A program made the position numbers and the translations under genes. Positions 1 to 11,399 of a stretch of 64,000 nt of DNA are shown here, piece after piece (position 1 is the first letter of the stretch; every line of letters begins with the position of its first letter). This DNA is from Paralichthys olivaceus (Eukaryota; Chordata; Actinopteri; Pleuronectiformes; Paralichthyidae): positions 15,220,501 through 15,284,500 of the forward strand of contig NC_091109.1 of assembly GCF_024713975.1 (NCBI RefSeq), in the 5' to 3' direction. Under the pieces are notes generated by a model. That model worked only from the letters and a program-made list of their open reading frames with translations. It had not been told where the DNA came from and made no database searches.

Positions 1-1899
1 GAATATAAATATTAGGACATCCCTGAATGGCCAGTTTATACTTAGAAGGCCATAAGCATGGTAAAGGTGCTGCATAGGTGCAGTGTATCAACAATATCAT
101 TACCACAATATGATTTTCATCAACAGCAGTAATTGTGATAATGATGTTGTTTTACTGCATCATAACAGTGATGATCAGGTACATCTTGTCGGACTTGACA
201 CCATAACATGCAGCTCACATGCAGAGAACAGGTTTTTCCACTGAGAATCCTGAGTCAGCAAATGAATCAAATGCTTAAGCATTATCTTTCAATCTGAAAT
301 CAGGTCAAGTTTCCCAAACATACACATTACATACACATCTTTAACTTCCTTATATAAGTTATATAACTATATTAGAATCTAAGTTAAAAAACAAAGACCA
401 TCAGACGTGACCTATTATTTTTAATTTGCAGTTAGCCACATCCATTTCCCAATCGTTTGTTTTGTCAAAGAGTGCAGACCAAGCACATTAACTGTTATCT
501 GCAAAAGTTTGCACCACAAAGGCTTGGCTAGACATGACAACAAAACCCTCTAACTCCGAGTGTGTAATCTTCAACTGCCTTATGATCGTATAGAATCAAT
601 CAAGCACTTTGACACACTGATGCACAAACCCTCCAATAATGCCATGAAGCAGTCCTGGTTATTTATTAATACAGAAAAATGTAAGTGGCAGATACCACAT
701 CAACAAATCTATATTGTCTCATTGTTATGTCACATAATCCTCATTTAAATTTTCCGAGAGATTGAGATGATGTGAACTAATATGCTAAATATGAGCATAC
801 ACTTTTCTCCATTGTCAATGTCTGCGTGTTTGTTGATGAGTGTGTCTGTGTGTCAGCTAGAGCGAGAGAAAGAGTTACGTCAATTGTATTGATTTTGGCT
901 GCAACGCTTTACACCCCTGAAACTTCAAAAGTCAAAGTGTAGATGAGGAGTGCATTTTCATTTTTCGGTGAACTGTCCAGACGGATGTTAAAGCAACACT
1001 ATGCAACTTTTTTACCTTTAACATTTCAGCTGCAAAGTAATGATTGTACACTGTCTTGGTATATGGAAAATGGAGCCACTTTCTTTTCCTCTCCTCCTGA
1101 AAGCCTGTTTTCCTTCAGTGAATGGGTATAATCACCTGTGAGAAGTGTGTAACTGACAGATGGTCAGATCTTAAACTGTCAGAATCAGGCCTAGCAAGTT
1201 TAGTGAAGTCTTACAAGTTATTAAAAAACATCATTTATCTCCAATATTCAGCCAGGAAACTATTCAAATATCAAGAATTCTGTACAGTTTGGTCTGTTCG
1301 TAACAGCGGCAGTTCTTCCATTTCAGGAAGCCTGGAGTCATAATGTGTTGTGTTTCACTTCAGTTGTTGAATTGCTATTACCCTACTTGTAATGTCTGAA
1401 GTTATATAGTATATGTCTGTCGTATTGGTTTTGTTTTGTTGTTTCCTTGTGTCCTTTGTGAAGTTCAGAGGAACATTCTGGCTGTAAAATGAAATGTAAA
1501 TATTTCTTGGCCTAACATTTATTAATAGTTTAGTTTAGTTTTTTACACAGTACTCCAAAGCTGAACTGAAGACAGCCTAGAATGTTTGGACACAATCATA
1601 CTCAATATAGTCAATATATAATTTAACAAATCAAAAGCTTGCTCTTAGGCTGAGGAAGTAAACAAACACTAAAAGCAATGACTTTGTTCTTGTTATTAAA
1701 TCAGGCTGTCTTCTGTCAAACAGGCTTATTCCTCACATACAGTAGCTGATGGTTTCAGGCTACAATACTTTATTAGACTGAAATCCAACACTGGGAACAG
1801 TTTGAATTGGATTCCACAGTGAGTCAAACAATCAGTGCCTTGGAGTTTCACTTCACCTTCTCTCGACACTAATGTCTCAGTCTGAGTGAGGTCTCTCAC
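1..1899. other. AT-rich stretch without a recognised gene
   Basis: No convincing exon, RNA gene or mobile element was found on either strand. If the minus-strand exon at 1900-2088 is a real first exon, this stretch is the start of its first intron, and the rest of the gene lies beyond the window edge. The open frames here are short (62-73 codons), have no splice context, and do not resemble known families. Confidence 0.5.
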
Positions 1900-2088
1900 C
1901 TGGTACCACCTGAACAGGGCCCAGCAGAGCAGGTAGGCGGCCAGGCTGAACTTGGCGGTACGGTATCTCTCCGGTAGACAGGTCAGATACAGGAGAAGCT
2001 CCGAGCGTCCTCTGCTGCTCGGCTCCTCTCTGCGCCCCGACCCGCTGCTCCCTGCGGCCGAGTCTCTGCTCCCACCCGGGCTCTCCAT
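1900..2088 (-). CDS. Probable first coding exon of an unrecognised small membrane protein gene
   Basis: On the minus strand an ATG at 2088-2086 opens 63 codons ending exactly at a donor (CAG|gtgaga, intron from 1899). The start context has purine at -3 and G at +4. Residues 1-30 are Ser/Gly/Arg-rich and look disordered. Residues 31-62 run LLLYLTCLPERYR, then AKFSLAAYLLCWALFRWY, and suggest one membrane segment or amphipathic helix. The same frame stays open upstream to another ATG at 2265, so a longer N-terminus is possible. The exon sits in a CpG-rich patch, as a first exon should. No downstream exon was recognised in 1-1899, so the gene is cut off. I do not recognise the family. Confidence 0.5.
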
Positions 2089-2300
2089 TCCCGATCCCCG
2101 CTTCTGGGAGCTTTGAAATGCGGCTCGGATGAAGTTGACAGCTTCGTTGAAACTTGCACGGAGTTGTGTTGGAGAACTACCTGCTGAGCGCCTCCATGCT
2201 GTCTGCTCCTGGGCAGCTTCTCTACACAACACTGCACGCGGAGCTGCGAGGCGCGCTCCCGACAAACGTGTTCACTGGTGTGAACGCATTTTATTTTTCA
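1960..2300 (-). promoter_or_regulatory. CpG-rich patch, probable promoter/5' end for the 1900-2088 exon
   Basis: This patch is clearly richer in G, C and CpG than the surrounding AT-rich DNA, and it overlaps the presumed first exon at 1900-2088. That is the usual picture of a vertebrate CpG-island promoter. The transcription start is not visible from sequence alone. Confidence 0.45.
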
Positions 2301-2892
2301 AATTAAAAGTCCAACACTCCCCTTCAGGTCCGAGCTGAGTGTGTGAGCCTGTGCATTCATCACTACTGGTCTCACGACGTCAAAGCTGGCTATATAGCGC
2401 CCCGTGGTGGCACAATCATTTCACACACTCTTTTCAGATGATTCAAAGAGTTGGCAGATTTGAAACTGTTGTTATCATACTGGAGGATGTAGTAACACTT
2501 CTTCTAAACTGCATTACCCCAAAATCTGTCTTCGCCAGGTGTAAGGCAATGCACCCACTTAACACTCTGCACAGCATGAAGGTTTTGTCAGCTGGGGTCT
2601 TTCTCTGCAGAGTTGCATGTCTTCACTGAGATGCTGTCATAGGTTTCCCCCCACAGACCAATGACATGCAGCTCTAGGTTCATTGAAGACTCTGCATTGT
2701 ACTTAGGTGTCACTGTGAGTAGTTATTTGTCTCTATTATGTTAAGCCTTTGATAGGCTGGTGACCTGTCCTGGATGCAACATGCCTCTCGCCTATCATCA
2801 GCTGGGATCAATACATCTTACTGACTTGACTTTTCCCCCCGGACTCCTTGTGCTTTATTGTTTGCAGATCCAGGACAGCACCTGTGGCCTCA

Positions 2893-3010
2893 TCCTGGCT
2901 CATGATGGTGGGTCGCGAATCAGAGGTCGTGATGGCGGAATGTGGATCATAATCGTGGTGGCAGCGCGTCGTGGATCATGATGGTGGATCATAACAATGG
3001 ATTGTGGATC
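2893..3010. repeat. Degenerate GGATCATGATGGTGGATCAT-type minisatellite
   Basis: Variants of a unit built around TGGATCAT and GATGGTGG recur several times with point changes. The phase is irregular, consistent with an old tandem array. Confidence 0.5.
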
Positions 3011-3904
3011 ATTTTTTCTCCCTCATACTAATTCTTAATGACTCCACGTTCTGTACCAATACTGCTGTTGTTGTTAGACAAAATAACCTAGCCTCATTCT
3101 CCACTTACTGACTTTTTTCTGGAGCTTTCAACATCATCTCGCAGTTTTCATCAGCACACCCTGAAGGTATTGAGTGCTGACTCATTGTGACTTGACTCTG
3201 GTCTGGTGTCAAATTTACTCAAAATTTTTTGACATATTCTGTTTTCCCACAGGGGACACCTGCCTTGATCAGAGAAGATGTGGGTAAAGGGGGTAGATGG
3301 TTCATAATTCAAACTATAGTCAGTTACAAAAACAAACTCTTTATTATCGTCCAAACAAACAGAGTATACAGTTTCAATATCTTGTGAGACAACTAGTGTT
3401 TAAAGTATTATGAAAATGCAAAGTGGTATCAGATGTTGCAATTGTTGTTTCATCAACTTTATGGTTATTATGTTTTAATGTTGTATAACTGTATTTTTAA
3501 CAGATGCATGTGAGGTGATACACAGAAAGCTAAATTTACATGTTTTTTTTAACTCCTGTTAATTAACGGAACTAAAACCTACATTAGATAAAACATACTG
3601 CATCATACAAAATAGCCAATCATATATTTTCTGATTTCTGTTGAGTAACACTACATCAGGGAACTGTCAAACACCTTGAAACATGCTTATAATAAAGTTC
3701 AGTTGATTTCAACTTTGTGCAGATCATCTGCAGTGACACGCACCACCTGAAACAACACAGAGTTATACATCATTACGTTATGATCAGAACTAAATATAAT
3801 AGATTGGTACAAATAAATTTAAATTTATTTGCATTCAAAGTAAATCAAGAGGAAGCCACTAAGCCTTGGTCAGACCAGCTATTAACATCTGTTCTGAGAG
3901 CTAC

Positions 3905-4110
3905 GGTCATAGATGAGTCCTAAATGTCTCTCCTGTGACCACTTCATATTTCAGATCGGATCTCACTGTGCTCTATATGCAAATAATAATGTTTGGTATT
4001 TGTACTTGCGAAGACCAAATGATGTCATTTTAACCCAGCCTGAGTATATGGATGTGATAGAGAGAACTTGGAGGACTCATTTGGGTGCATTCACACTGTC
4101 CATCTGTGAT
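3905..4110. repeat. MITE-like dispersed repeat, copy A
   Basis: This stretch shares scattered blocks with 46390-46560: a CCGATC/GGATCTCAC block, ATATGCAAATAA, and a block around GACCAAATGAT, in the same order. Both sit in otherwise unique AT-rich DNA. The shared order suggests two old copies of one non-coding element. The small ORF across it is not credible. Confidence 0.4.
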
Positions 4111-4672
4111 CGGATTGCTCAGGGATGTAAACTGGTAAAAGTGCAAAAGTAGAGCCATATGTACCTCCACCAAGGCCAGTCTGCTTAAAAGCAATCATGA
4201 TGCACACACTCATAGATATCAATCCCCTTAATATGCCTGGTGGTTTTCATCAAGAATTATTTCCCTGGAAAATCAGTAAATTGTCAAAGAAATGCTCACT
4301 AAGTTAAAGAAAGTGGTGACATTTTTTTTTTGATCTGCCATTTTATCCAGATCCATGCCAGAGTGACAGCATATTAGGTGAGTAGTTCTCAGCAGAAGTG
4401 CGCCTTACATGGCAATATCACTGCTCAAAGAGAGGCCATTTCTGAAAACATTTTTCATTTGACCCACATACATCCATGCTTTGCTGCTCAGAACTACCAA
4501 CCAAAGTTGTCAGGAAAGGAGGGAGAATGTAGGCTAAATAATAAATAATATGTCCACTAGGTTCATCTGTCCATTAGTCCTGCTGACTTATTTGTTTTAG
4601 TGTGTCAAAAATATTTTTTCATCCATCCATTAGACAAAACTCACTTCTCCTTCATTCTCAGTGGAATCATTT

Positions 4673-4676
<4 letters not shown>

Positions 4677-4708
<32 letters not shown>

Positions 4709-4726
4709 TGTGTGTGTGTGTGTGTC
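4677..4726. repeat. TG dinucleotide microsatellite
   Basis: Near-perfect (TG)n broken by one TC step near 4707. Confidence 0.9.
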
Positions 4727-5484
4727 TCACCTTATCTCACCCTGAGTGTGAGCAATCAGATTTGTGAATGCATAACAAAGTAATCAAAGAGTTAGGGTGA
4801 TTTTTGATAAGAGAGAATATCTGATGGGAGTTACTTAACATACATAGATGGTACAATCCATCCATTCTCACAAAAAAAAAGTGAATAAACCTATAATCAT
4901 TATTCAGATGTTAATAATTATTGTATGTCATATTTTGTAATCCAATGGTTATTTTATACATTTAAAAACTGTCCAATTTAATATGTTGGTGTTAGAATTC
5001 CCTTTAAAACTGCTAAATATTAATCTTTTTAACCAGCAAAAACACCTGATAACGAATGACTTTGTTACATTACTTATCATCAACTGAAACATGGCTGCAA
5101 CAAGATATGTGAGTTTATATTACACTCCCCACCCATACTCATATTCCTCCAAGCACAGGCAGAGGTGGAGGGGTCACAGCATGTTTAAATGTGACCATCA
5201 GGTAGCTTTAGCTCATTTAAAAAGCCTCATCATCAGCATTAAAAGTCCACACTGGGAATCACAAAAACCAGTTCAACCACTTATTGTGTACTGGCCACCT
5301 GCCCTTTAACTCTGATATAGTTCTTAACACAGTTAGCTATAGTGATTTCAACATTCATATAGATGTTGCCAATCACTCCATTCCATTCACTAATAGACTC
5401 GATGGGTTTAATTTAACATGTAAATAACCCCACTCACTGGTTTAATCACACTTCTGATCTTTTCTGACAAATAGATTTGGACAG

Positions 5485-5625
5485 AAATTCTATTAGATAG
5501 ATAGATAGATAGATACTTTATTGATCCTGAAGGAAATTCAAGTATCCAGTGGCAGTAACATACATTAGACTTGATCAATACATTAAACTGGATCAATAAA
5601 GTATCTATTATTATAGATATTATTA
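5485..5625. mobile_element. Two facing LINE 3'-tail fragments
   Basis: At 5485-5545 a TAGA tetramer run leads into ACTTTATTGATCCTGAAGG, the reverse of a common fish LINE 3' end. At 5585-5625 GGATCAATAAAGTATCTA reads in the opposite direction. Short tetramer tails next to a GATCAATAAAGTATCTA-type end are typical of Rex-like non-LTR elements. No reverse transcriptase coding remains. Confidence 0.5.
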
Positions 5626-6199
5626 TTATTTGTTTTTATCATATAACACTGAGAACAACTGTAAGGAAAAAAACCTCTGATATTTACTTCACAGCCATGT
5701 GCTAATACAAAACAGGAAAGTTATCAAAACTTCACTTCACACTAGCGGATGACTTTGTTATTAGTAAAGGAACCTCATTGCGAACCACCCGTGATACTGT
5801 CACAACTCTGAAAAAGAAGGTAGTAAATCAGATGAGGTTGCAATGGCATAAGTATATATAATTAAAACATTTAAAACAGAAATGGTGGATGATTTTCACC
5901 TAACCTAGAAATATAGATAAATCACAAGGCAGCCCTCTGAAATGCCAGAACCTATTATTCATTATTTATAGAACAAAATAAAAAAACAACCCCAGGTTCC
6001 TCTTAAGCACTGCAGCTGACAGAGTCATACCTGTAGTTCTACTGACACATCAACGTATTCATTTAACTCTATAATGATTTCTTGAGCTTCTTCAGAAATA
6101 GAATTGTAACCATCACAGAAAAACAATCACCACACATTGTTGTGCATTGACCTTAGAACCAAGTTATTCCATGTACTCCAAAGTTATGGAGTTCCACAA

Positions 6200-6400
6200 G
6201 TTTCTGTTCTTGGTGCAATACTTCCACCTGCTGGAGAGATCCTCCGGAAGCGATGTCTGAAAAAGGTTTCTGTCTCTGAAAGTCAGAGAATTTGTTGCTG
6301 TTGTGAATGCATCTGTGCAGAGAACCTCACACTTCATTATGCATGTGTGAAAGGCAAACTGCAGAGAAAGTACAGACCCTATTCTCTGGAGAGCCTTAAC
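6200..6400 (+). mobile_element. Dispersed non-autonomous repeat, family X copy 1
   Basis: A block from about 6288 (TTTGTTGCTGTTGTGAATGC, CTGTGCAGAGAACCTCAC, GTGTGAAAGGCAAA) matches 58612-58725 closely in the same orientation. Flanking parts (CTGGAGAGATCC and similar) resemble the copies at 14740, 56044 and 61480. It explains the open frames seen on both strands here, which are not genes. Confidence 0.55.
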
Positions 6401-6473
6401 TTTTCTGTTTTTTTCCCCCATCCCAAAAGATTTTACATATTATGATGTTACTTCTACTACCTCTTCTACTACT

Positions 6474-6511
6474 TCTCTCTCTCTCTCTGTGTGTGTCTCT
6501 CTCTCTCTCTC
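6474..6511. repeat. CT/GT microsatellite
   Basis: Compound (CT)n(GT)n(CT)n tract. Confidence 0.85.
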
Positions 6512-6651
6512 ATTTTGCAGGTACTGTATCTCTGACTCGTGAAAGTCAGTGGTGAGAACTTCATTGTCAACTTTGGGGCTGAACTGATTCTCCAAACATA
6601 GTTGAAATGACGTCAGAGACAGAGTTAATTCTGAAAAGTGCTGACACTCAC

Positions 6652-9532
6652 CTGATCATGGCAGGGGTCAGAGTAGTCACAAACATTCTGTGGGAACACA
6701 GACCGTATCACCATTTTCACCTCTTCAGGGTAAACATAGGTGGGCTGACGCAGATTCCCCTCACTCACTCCAACCTTGTGATACATCTGGAAGAAAAGAA
6801 TTATTATTTCATTATAGCTTGTTGTTGTGAATATCGAAGACAGTCTTGTCAGCACATTTCTTTTGTTCCCATTCACCCTTTTGTGCTCATATTCCAGCTG
6901 TCCTCCTGCTCCTACTGACCCTGAGACATTCAATGCCAGACAAAATATAGTGGATGTAATATTGTGCCCCCATGGTGGAAGAAGGAGACATGATTCGAGA
7001 TCTTCACCTGGTGCTTTAGTTACCAGTCCCGTGCAGGTACAATGTGAGAATGTATATAGTTGGAAAAAAAAAAATGAAAAGATACTAAACAAGTAAATAA
7101 AACTCTTCAAACTGAAGTCAAATACTCGTTACTAAGCCACTGACTCGTGGGCTCTCATACACCCGGCCTCCAGGCCCGAGCTTAACTACCCCTTAGGAGC
7201 ATCTACCCAATGCCTTTTATAGTGGAAGCCCCTCCTACCAGACAAACCATAGAGACAAATATCAATTAACAAATCTCTATCAGATACGACATTGAAAAAA
7301 ATATATATATACCCATCAGCATTTCACCCGACCTAGCCTGTCACAGAAATATCACACTATTATATTAGATGAGCATTTAAAAGAGCATTTCTGTGATATC
7401 ATTTAAAACACCCCTCTGGACTGGCTTTTATGTGGTACACTCCAAATTCCCCTCTCCATAAATGGAGTTGGAATCTCCTGCTTCCTGTTTGCCAGTGGGA
7501 CCAGGACCCTGCATGAAGGTGAGGGAGAGTGGATATAACATCACAAACACATGTGCCCAAAACCTTTAATAACAATAAATGTTTGTGAAATAAAACTGTG
7601 TGTCGTTGAGGTTATTTCTGACTATTTGTTGTGGACTCTGTGTATCAGTACAGTTTAGAAAGATTAAATGGTTTGTGAGTACTAGCTTAACAAGCTACCA
7701 TGCTGCCTAATGATACAGGCATGCTAATGATGTGCTGCAAATAATGGTGTATATTAAGTATTTGCCCCCTTATATCTTACAGGGCATGGGGTAACCCCGT
7801 GACAGTTCATATACAATAAAATATATCTCAGATGGTATATGTCAAATACATGAGATATAATCTGTTCAGTATGTTCTGGATATATATTTTTTTATTTAGT
7901 CGTTTAGCAGCAACAAGTCATCCAAACGTGATGTTGAATTAAGTCTGTTGCTTTCCTAAAGGACCGATATGATCTTGTAAAGCAACATCATTTAGATCCA
8001 ACGTGTCAATGTCCAGAAGATATATGGTTGAAGCACATTTGATGTGATTACATGAATACTGACCAGTTTCCTCTGTAGAAGCCTGTAGACTTTCTTCCGA
8101 CGGGCAGGGTCACTTCTGAGTCGTTTGGCTGTATGGATCAAAGATGCTATCCACACAGGAAGTCTAAGGAGAGGGGAACATTTAGAATCTGACATGCATG
8201 TAGTGCTTCGGTTCTGAGCCGTGACAATAGAACGTTTCACTTCACCGTCTGGAAATGACTGACTCTATAGTGATAGATATATGTACACAGGTTTACATGT
8301 AATTATTCGTAATTGTGGTCAGAGAGTCAGCCAGTAATCAAAAATGAGATGAACCCTTGTGTTTTTAGTTTCTGTAATTTCAAAATGATTTAATATTATT
8401 TAATTGAATAAAAAAATAGCACTTTTCAAGCCTTGATGACTACTCAAAGCACTTAACAGTACAGTTTGGATGTGTATAAGTGGATAAGGATGCACTTGAA
8501 CATAAAGCAGCTGAACTAAATCACCGTCTGTGACTCCTTAGTGCACTGCATGTGTACCAATGTTGTGCCACAGTCATATTATTTTGAACCTTCAGACTTG
8601 CAGAGGACACTAAAGTAGCATGTAAAGTCCTAATTATTTGTTGTTAAAAGTCACAGTTGAATACAAGTTGAAATTATTATATTCTTGGTGCAAGTTGAAC
8701 TCCAGGTCATGTGACACATCCACACCTTTGCCATGCATTGATTCCATACTGCATCAAGCATGGAATTTAGATTTGTATCAAATTTATCTGGGGGGCTTAC
8801 GTTGTTACCTCCACCAGGGAGGTTGTTTTGCTGTCTGTCTGTCTTTTAGTCTGTCTGTGTCGCGTGCCTGTCTGTCTGTCTGTCTGTTTTTCAGTCTGTT
8901 TCTGTCTGTCTCTGCCGGCTCAGTCTGTCGTGTGCTTGTCTGACTGTCTGTCTTCCAGTCTATCTCTATCTGTCTCTATCGTGTGCCTGTCTGTCTTTCA
9001 GTCTGTTTCTATCTGTCTCTATCGTGTGCCTGTCTTTCTTTCAGTCTGTCTCTGTCGTGTGCCTGTCTGTGTGTCTGTCTTTCAGTCTGTTTCTGTCTGT
9101 CTCTGCCGTGACAGAGACAGACAGACAGATTTTCTTGAACCTTGGTTTAAGGGTGGGGTATGGACCACAGAAGAACATATTAACCATTGAAGCACATTTG
9201 ATTATTCACTTTCTTTAACGTTGCAAGATAGGTGCTTTCTTTATGAAAAACACCAGGTCTGCTATTTTGGTTTGGGTCTGTATAAAGATCTGGATGTATC
9301 TATTCTCAATATATGTACTGTATATGCAATATGGTGAAGTGGCCATCAGCCATGGCGGAGGTAAGTGCTCTGTGACTGCCCTTGTAATTTTATATTGAGA
9401 TTTACATTGCCTCTGTAATCAGCTTTTCTTCATACATTTTGTCAGATATGGAAAAATCAATATGTCCATCCTAAACTGAGGGAAACCTTTATCTTACCCG
9501 AATGAAGAGCAGAGATCAACATACTCATCCAT
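6652..9532 (-). CDS. Unrecognised multi-exon gene, partial (three coding exons)
   Basis: Three minus-strand exons join in one frame. Exon 9558-9498 carries an ATG at 9532-9530 and reads MDEYVDLCSSF, ending GG|gtaag. Exon 8163-8064 (acceptor ttag) begins LPVWIASLIHTAK, continues RLRSDPARRKKVYRLLQ, and ends CTG|gtcagt. Exon 6786-6652 (acceptor ccag) has 45 codons, includes RQPTYVYPEEVKMVI, and ends CAG|gtgagt. Lengths 61, 100 and 135 nt agree with phases 2, 0 and 0. Codon use and clean splice sites argue for a real gene. The visible protein is about 90 residues, with a basic middle segment. No stop follows in a supported exon, so the C-terminus is missing. If the last intron is retained, a stop follows 8 codons later. 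I do not recognise the family. Confidence 0.55.
8418..8470 (-). mobile_element. Decayed tail of a tRNA-derived SINE
   Basis: A block around AGCACTTTTC, GATGACTACTCAAAGCACTT and CAGTACAG matches the reverse of the 3' body of the SINE at 22298-22554. The head is not recognisable. Confidence 0.5.
8805..9380 (+). mobile_element. Inverted-repeat element carrying a large CTGT expansion
   Basis: The element opens with TTACCTCCACCAGGGAGG and closes with CATGGCGGAGGTAAGTG, which are imperfect inverted termini. Between them lies a long CTGT/TTTCAGTCTG array (about 8831-9125) and then a unique body. A related end, GGGCAGAGGTTTACCCTC, closes a second copy near 21110. The ORFs of 101-120 codons here are simply the CTGT repeat translated. 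Confidence 0.6.
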
Positions 9533-9889
9533 GAGCAAGTTACTGAGGGCAGCAAGATCTGTGAAGAAACATAGTGTCTGTGTGAACATGGTTCCAGCTT
9601 ATGTAGCAGTGTCTGTGAGGGTTGACTGTCTACTGCAGTCTAGTTGAGATCAATTTAAGAAAAATACAAAAATAAATACAGGGAAAGTCCTATAAAAAGA
9701 CATGTTATTACATATCACCTGTCATATTACTGATGTTTATTGTCAGGTTTTTTTAAATGCAGCTTGTGTCACGAAGCAGGTTTTGTATATACTGACAAAA
9801 TGTAAGAGTATATACAGTATATTACTAACTAACAGCTGCAGTGGCTTCAGTTTGAATTTAAAAGCAGATCAAGTTTAATGAGAGAGCTA

Positions 9890-10110
9890 CAGCTAAGACT
9901 CGAGACATCCTACGGTGTCCTCGACATCTTCTCTTTGCTGAATTTGATCTTCTGCCCTCAGGCAGACGATACACAGTTTAGGTCCAACAGGTTGGAAAAT
10001 GATTTTATTAACTCAGGCCATCAAACTATTCAATTCTAGTTAGACATTTCCTGTTCACTCCTGATGTCTGAGGAGGGTTTTATTTTTGGTTTTATTGATG
10101 GTTTTACAAG
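9890..10110 (+). mobile_element. Rex1-like LINE relic, C-terminal part
   Basis: One frame reads LPSGRRYTV near 9953, and another (after a frameshift) reads AIKLFN near 10019. These are the motifs near the end of the reverse transcriptase polyprotein in Rex1-like fish non-LTR elements. Frames are broken, so the copy is dead. The motif order gives the orientation. Confidence 0.55.
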
Positions 10111-10565
10111 CCCTCTGTTTTCTGTAATGTGATGTATTTATGTATTTTAATGTTTATTTTTCTTGTGCCCAAGTTTTTTTTTGCCTGGCTGCAAAACAAA
10201 TTCCCCCTCTATATATATAGGACAGTAACATTGAAGTTGACAGAAAGTGGTTTGTTTTTTCCTCTAATTATTCCTAAATGTCGTGTAGGCTCGCATCTAA
10301 CATCCAAACTCAAACTGGCTAGGTGTGCCTTGTGCTCTGTGACACAGTCACAATCATTTCTCATCTCTCAGATCAGTTTGTTTGTTGTCAGTATGTTTTA
10401 TACTCTTTATCTGAATGTGGTGATCTGGGGCATCACTGACAGATGTAATTGGACAGATTCAGAGGGTATGGAAAACAAACAGACAGTTCCCATTGTTGTT
10501 AAAATCAAAACTCAGTCCAAATTGATTTTGTTTCCGTCAAGTCTAGTGTTTGAATCAGTCCAATT

Positions 10566-10627
10566 CATGTGACTGGAGTCTACATCTTTGGCCATGTGAC
10601 TCAAGTCTACATCTTTGGCCATGTGAC
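10566..10627. repeat. 27-bp tandem duplication
   Basis: A 27-bp unit beginning CATGTGACT and ending CATCTTTGGC is repeated (10566-10592, 10593-10619), followed by the first bases of a third unit. The two full units differ at two positions. Confidence 0.9.
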
Positions 10628-11137
10628 CCTGCACTGCAAGTGTCTTTGCTCCAGATGACCTCTGTCCCTGTCTATCCATGCAGTTATGCAGTTATGGACA
10701 TTATATATAGACCTTCAATTGATTATAATTTCCATTACTGATTAATGTGTCAGTATTTTCTGAATAACTTTTAAGTAACAAAAAAAATGCCCATCAGACA
10801 TTCTGAGAGCTCAAGAAGACCTTCACTTTGAAATTCTATTCATAGTTAGCACAAGAGAAGCAGCATATCTTTACATTTGAGAACCATCAGGATAACATTG
10901 GGCCAAACACAACTCACATTCCTGCCTGATGATTCATTTGAATGATTGACAAATTATAAGAATTACAGAGATTGATAAAGATAACAATGTAGTATCAAAC
11001 CTTCTAAAAGACTGTTTGCAGTATCAGTCATTTACATGAGAGGAGATGAGTGAGGATGAGTCACGACCTATAAACAGACTGTGGTCATGACGTCTAGAGT
11101 GATAACATCATAGCAAAGTAGAACAAATGTAACTTAC

Positions 11138-11181
11138 ATGTATCCACTGTGAGGGTCAGAGAGCCTGCAGCACCACACGAC
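11138..11181 (-). other. Possible leader exon of the 6652-9532 gene
   Basis: A good donor (CAT|gtaagt, intron from 11137) follows a short block with an acceptor-like ctcag just upstream at 11182-11186. Joined to exon 9558-9498 the frame stays open and reads SLTLTVDTYLAALSNLL before the MDEY start. A stop lies in frame upstream, and no upstream ATG in the right phase was found. It is therefore either 5' untranslated or preceded by another exon. The first exon may instead be continuous up to about 11400. Confidence 0.35.
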
Positions 11182-11240
11182 CTGAGCACAAAGAGTCAAC
11201 GTGATCTGAGACGTTAGAGCTGACTTTGATCTAAAACTGC

Positions 11241-11268
11241 GTGTGTGTGCGTGTGTGTGTGTGTGTGT
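11241..11268. repeat. GT microsatellite
   Basis: (GT)n with one GC interruption, just upstream (in gene sense) of the putative leader exon. Confidence 0.9.
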
Positions 11269-11399
11269 TCACTTTATTTATAAACCTGATCAAATCCGCT
11301 CCCGATGATTCTCTTCAGTGTATCTCATTCCTCTATGCGTGGTTAACATTAGTTAGCTCAAACAACCAACCTGAGACCGTGAGTTCGGCTCTGCTCAGT

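Larger units (their letters stand above)
2301..6651. other. Intergenic/intronic DNA with repeats, no supported gene
   Basis: No exon that I can support. If the minus-strand gene at 6652-9532 has further exons, they would lie here, but I could not pick out a convincing acceptor/donor pair. The stretch contains a degenerate minisatellite (2893-3010), a MITE-like repeat (3905-4110), a TG microsatellite, two LINE tails (5485-5625) and a dispersed repeat copy (6200-6400). Confidence 0.45.

Noticed and set aside
3913-4152. 79-codon plus-strand frame
   Set aside because: It overlaps a MITE-like repeat and shows no domain or splice context.
6164-6445. Overlapping 85- and 102-codon frames on opposite strands
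   Set aside because: They fall in a dispersed repeat that recurs at 58375-58725, so they are not unique genes.
8638-9190. Two long Ser/Val/Cys-rich plus-strand frames
   Set aside because: They are translations of a CTGT tandem array, not genes.
10129-10572. 147-codon plus-strand frame
   Set aside because: It starts in the tail of a LINE relic, is low in complexity at its start and has no recognised motif.
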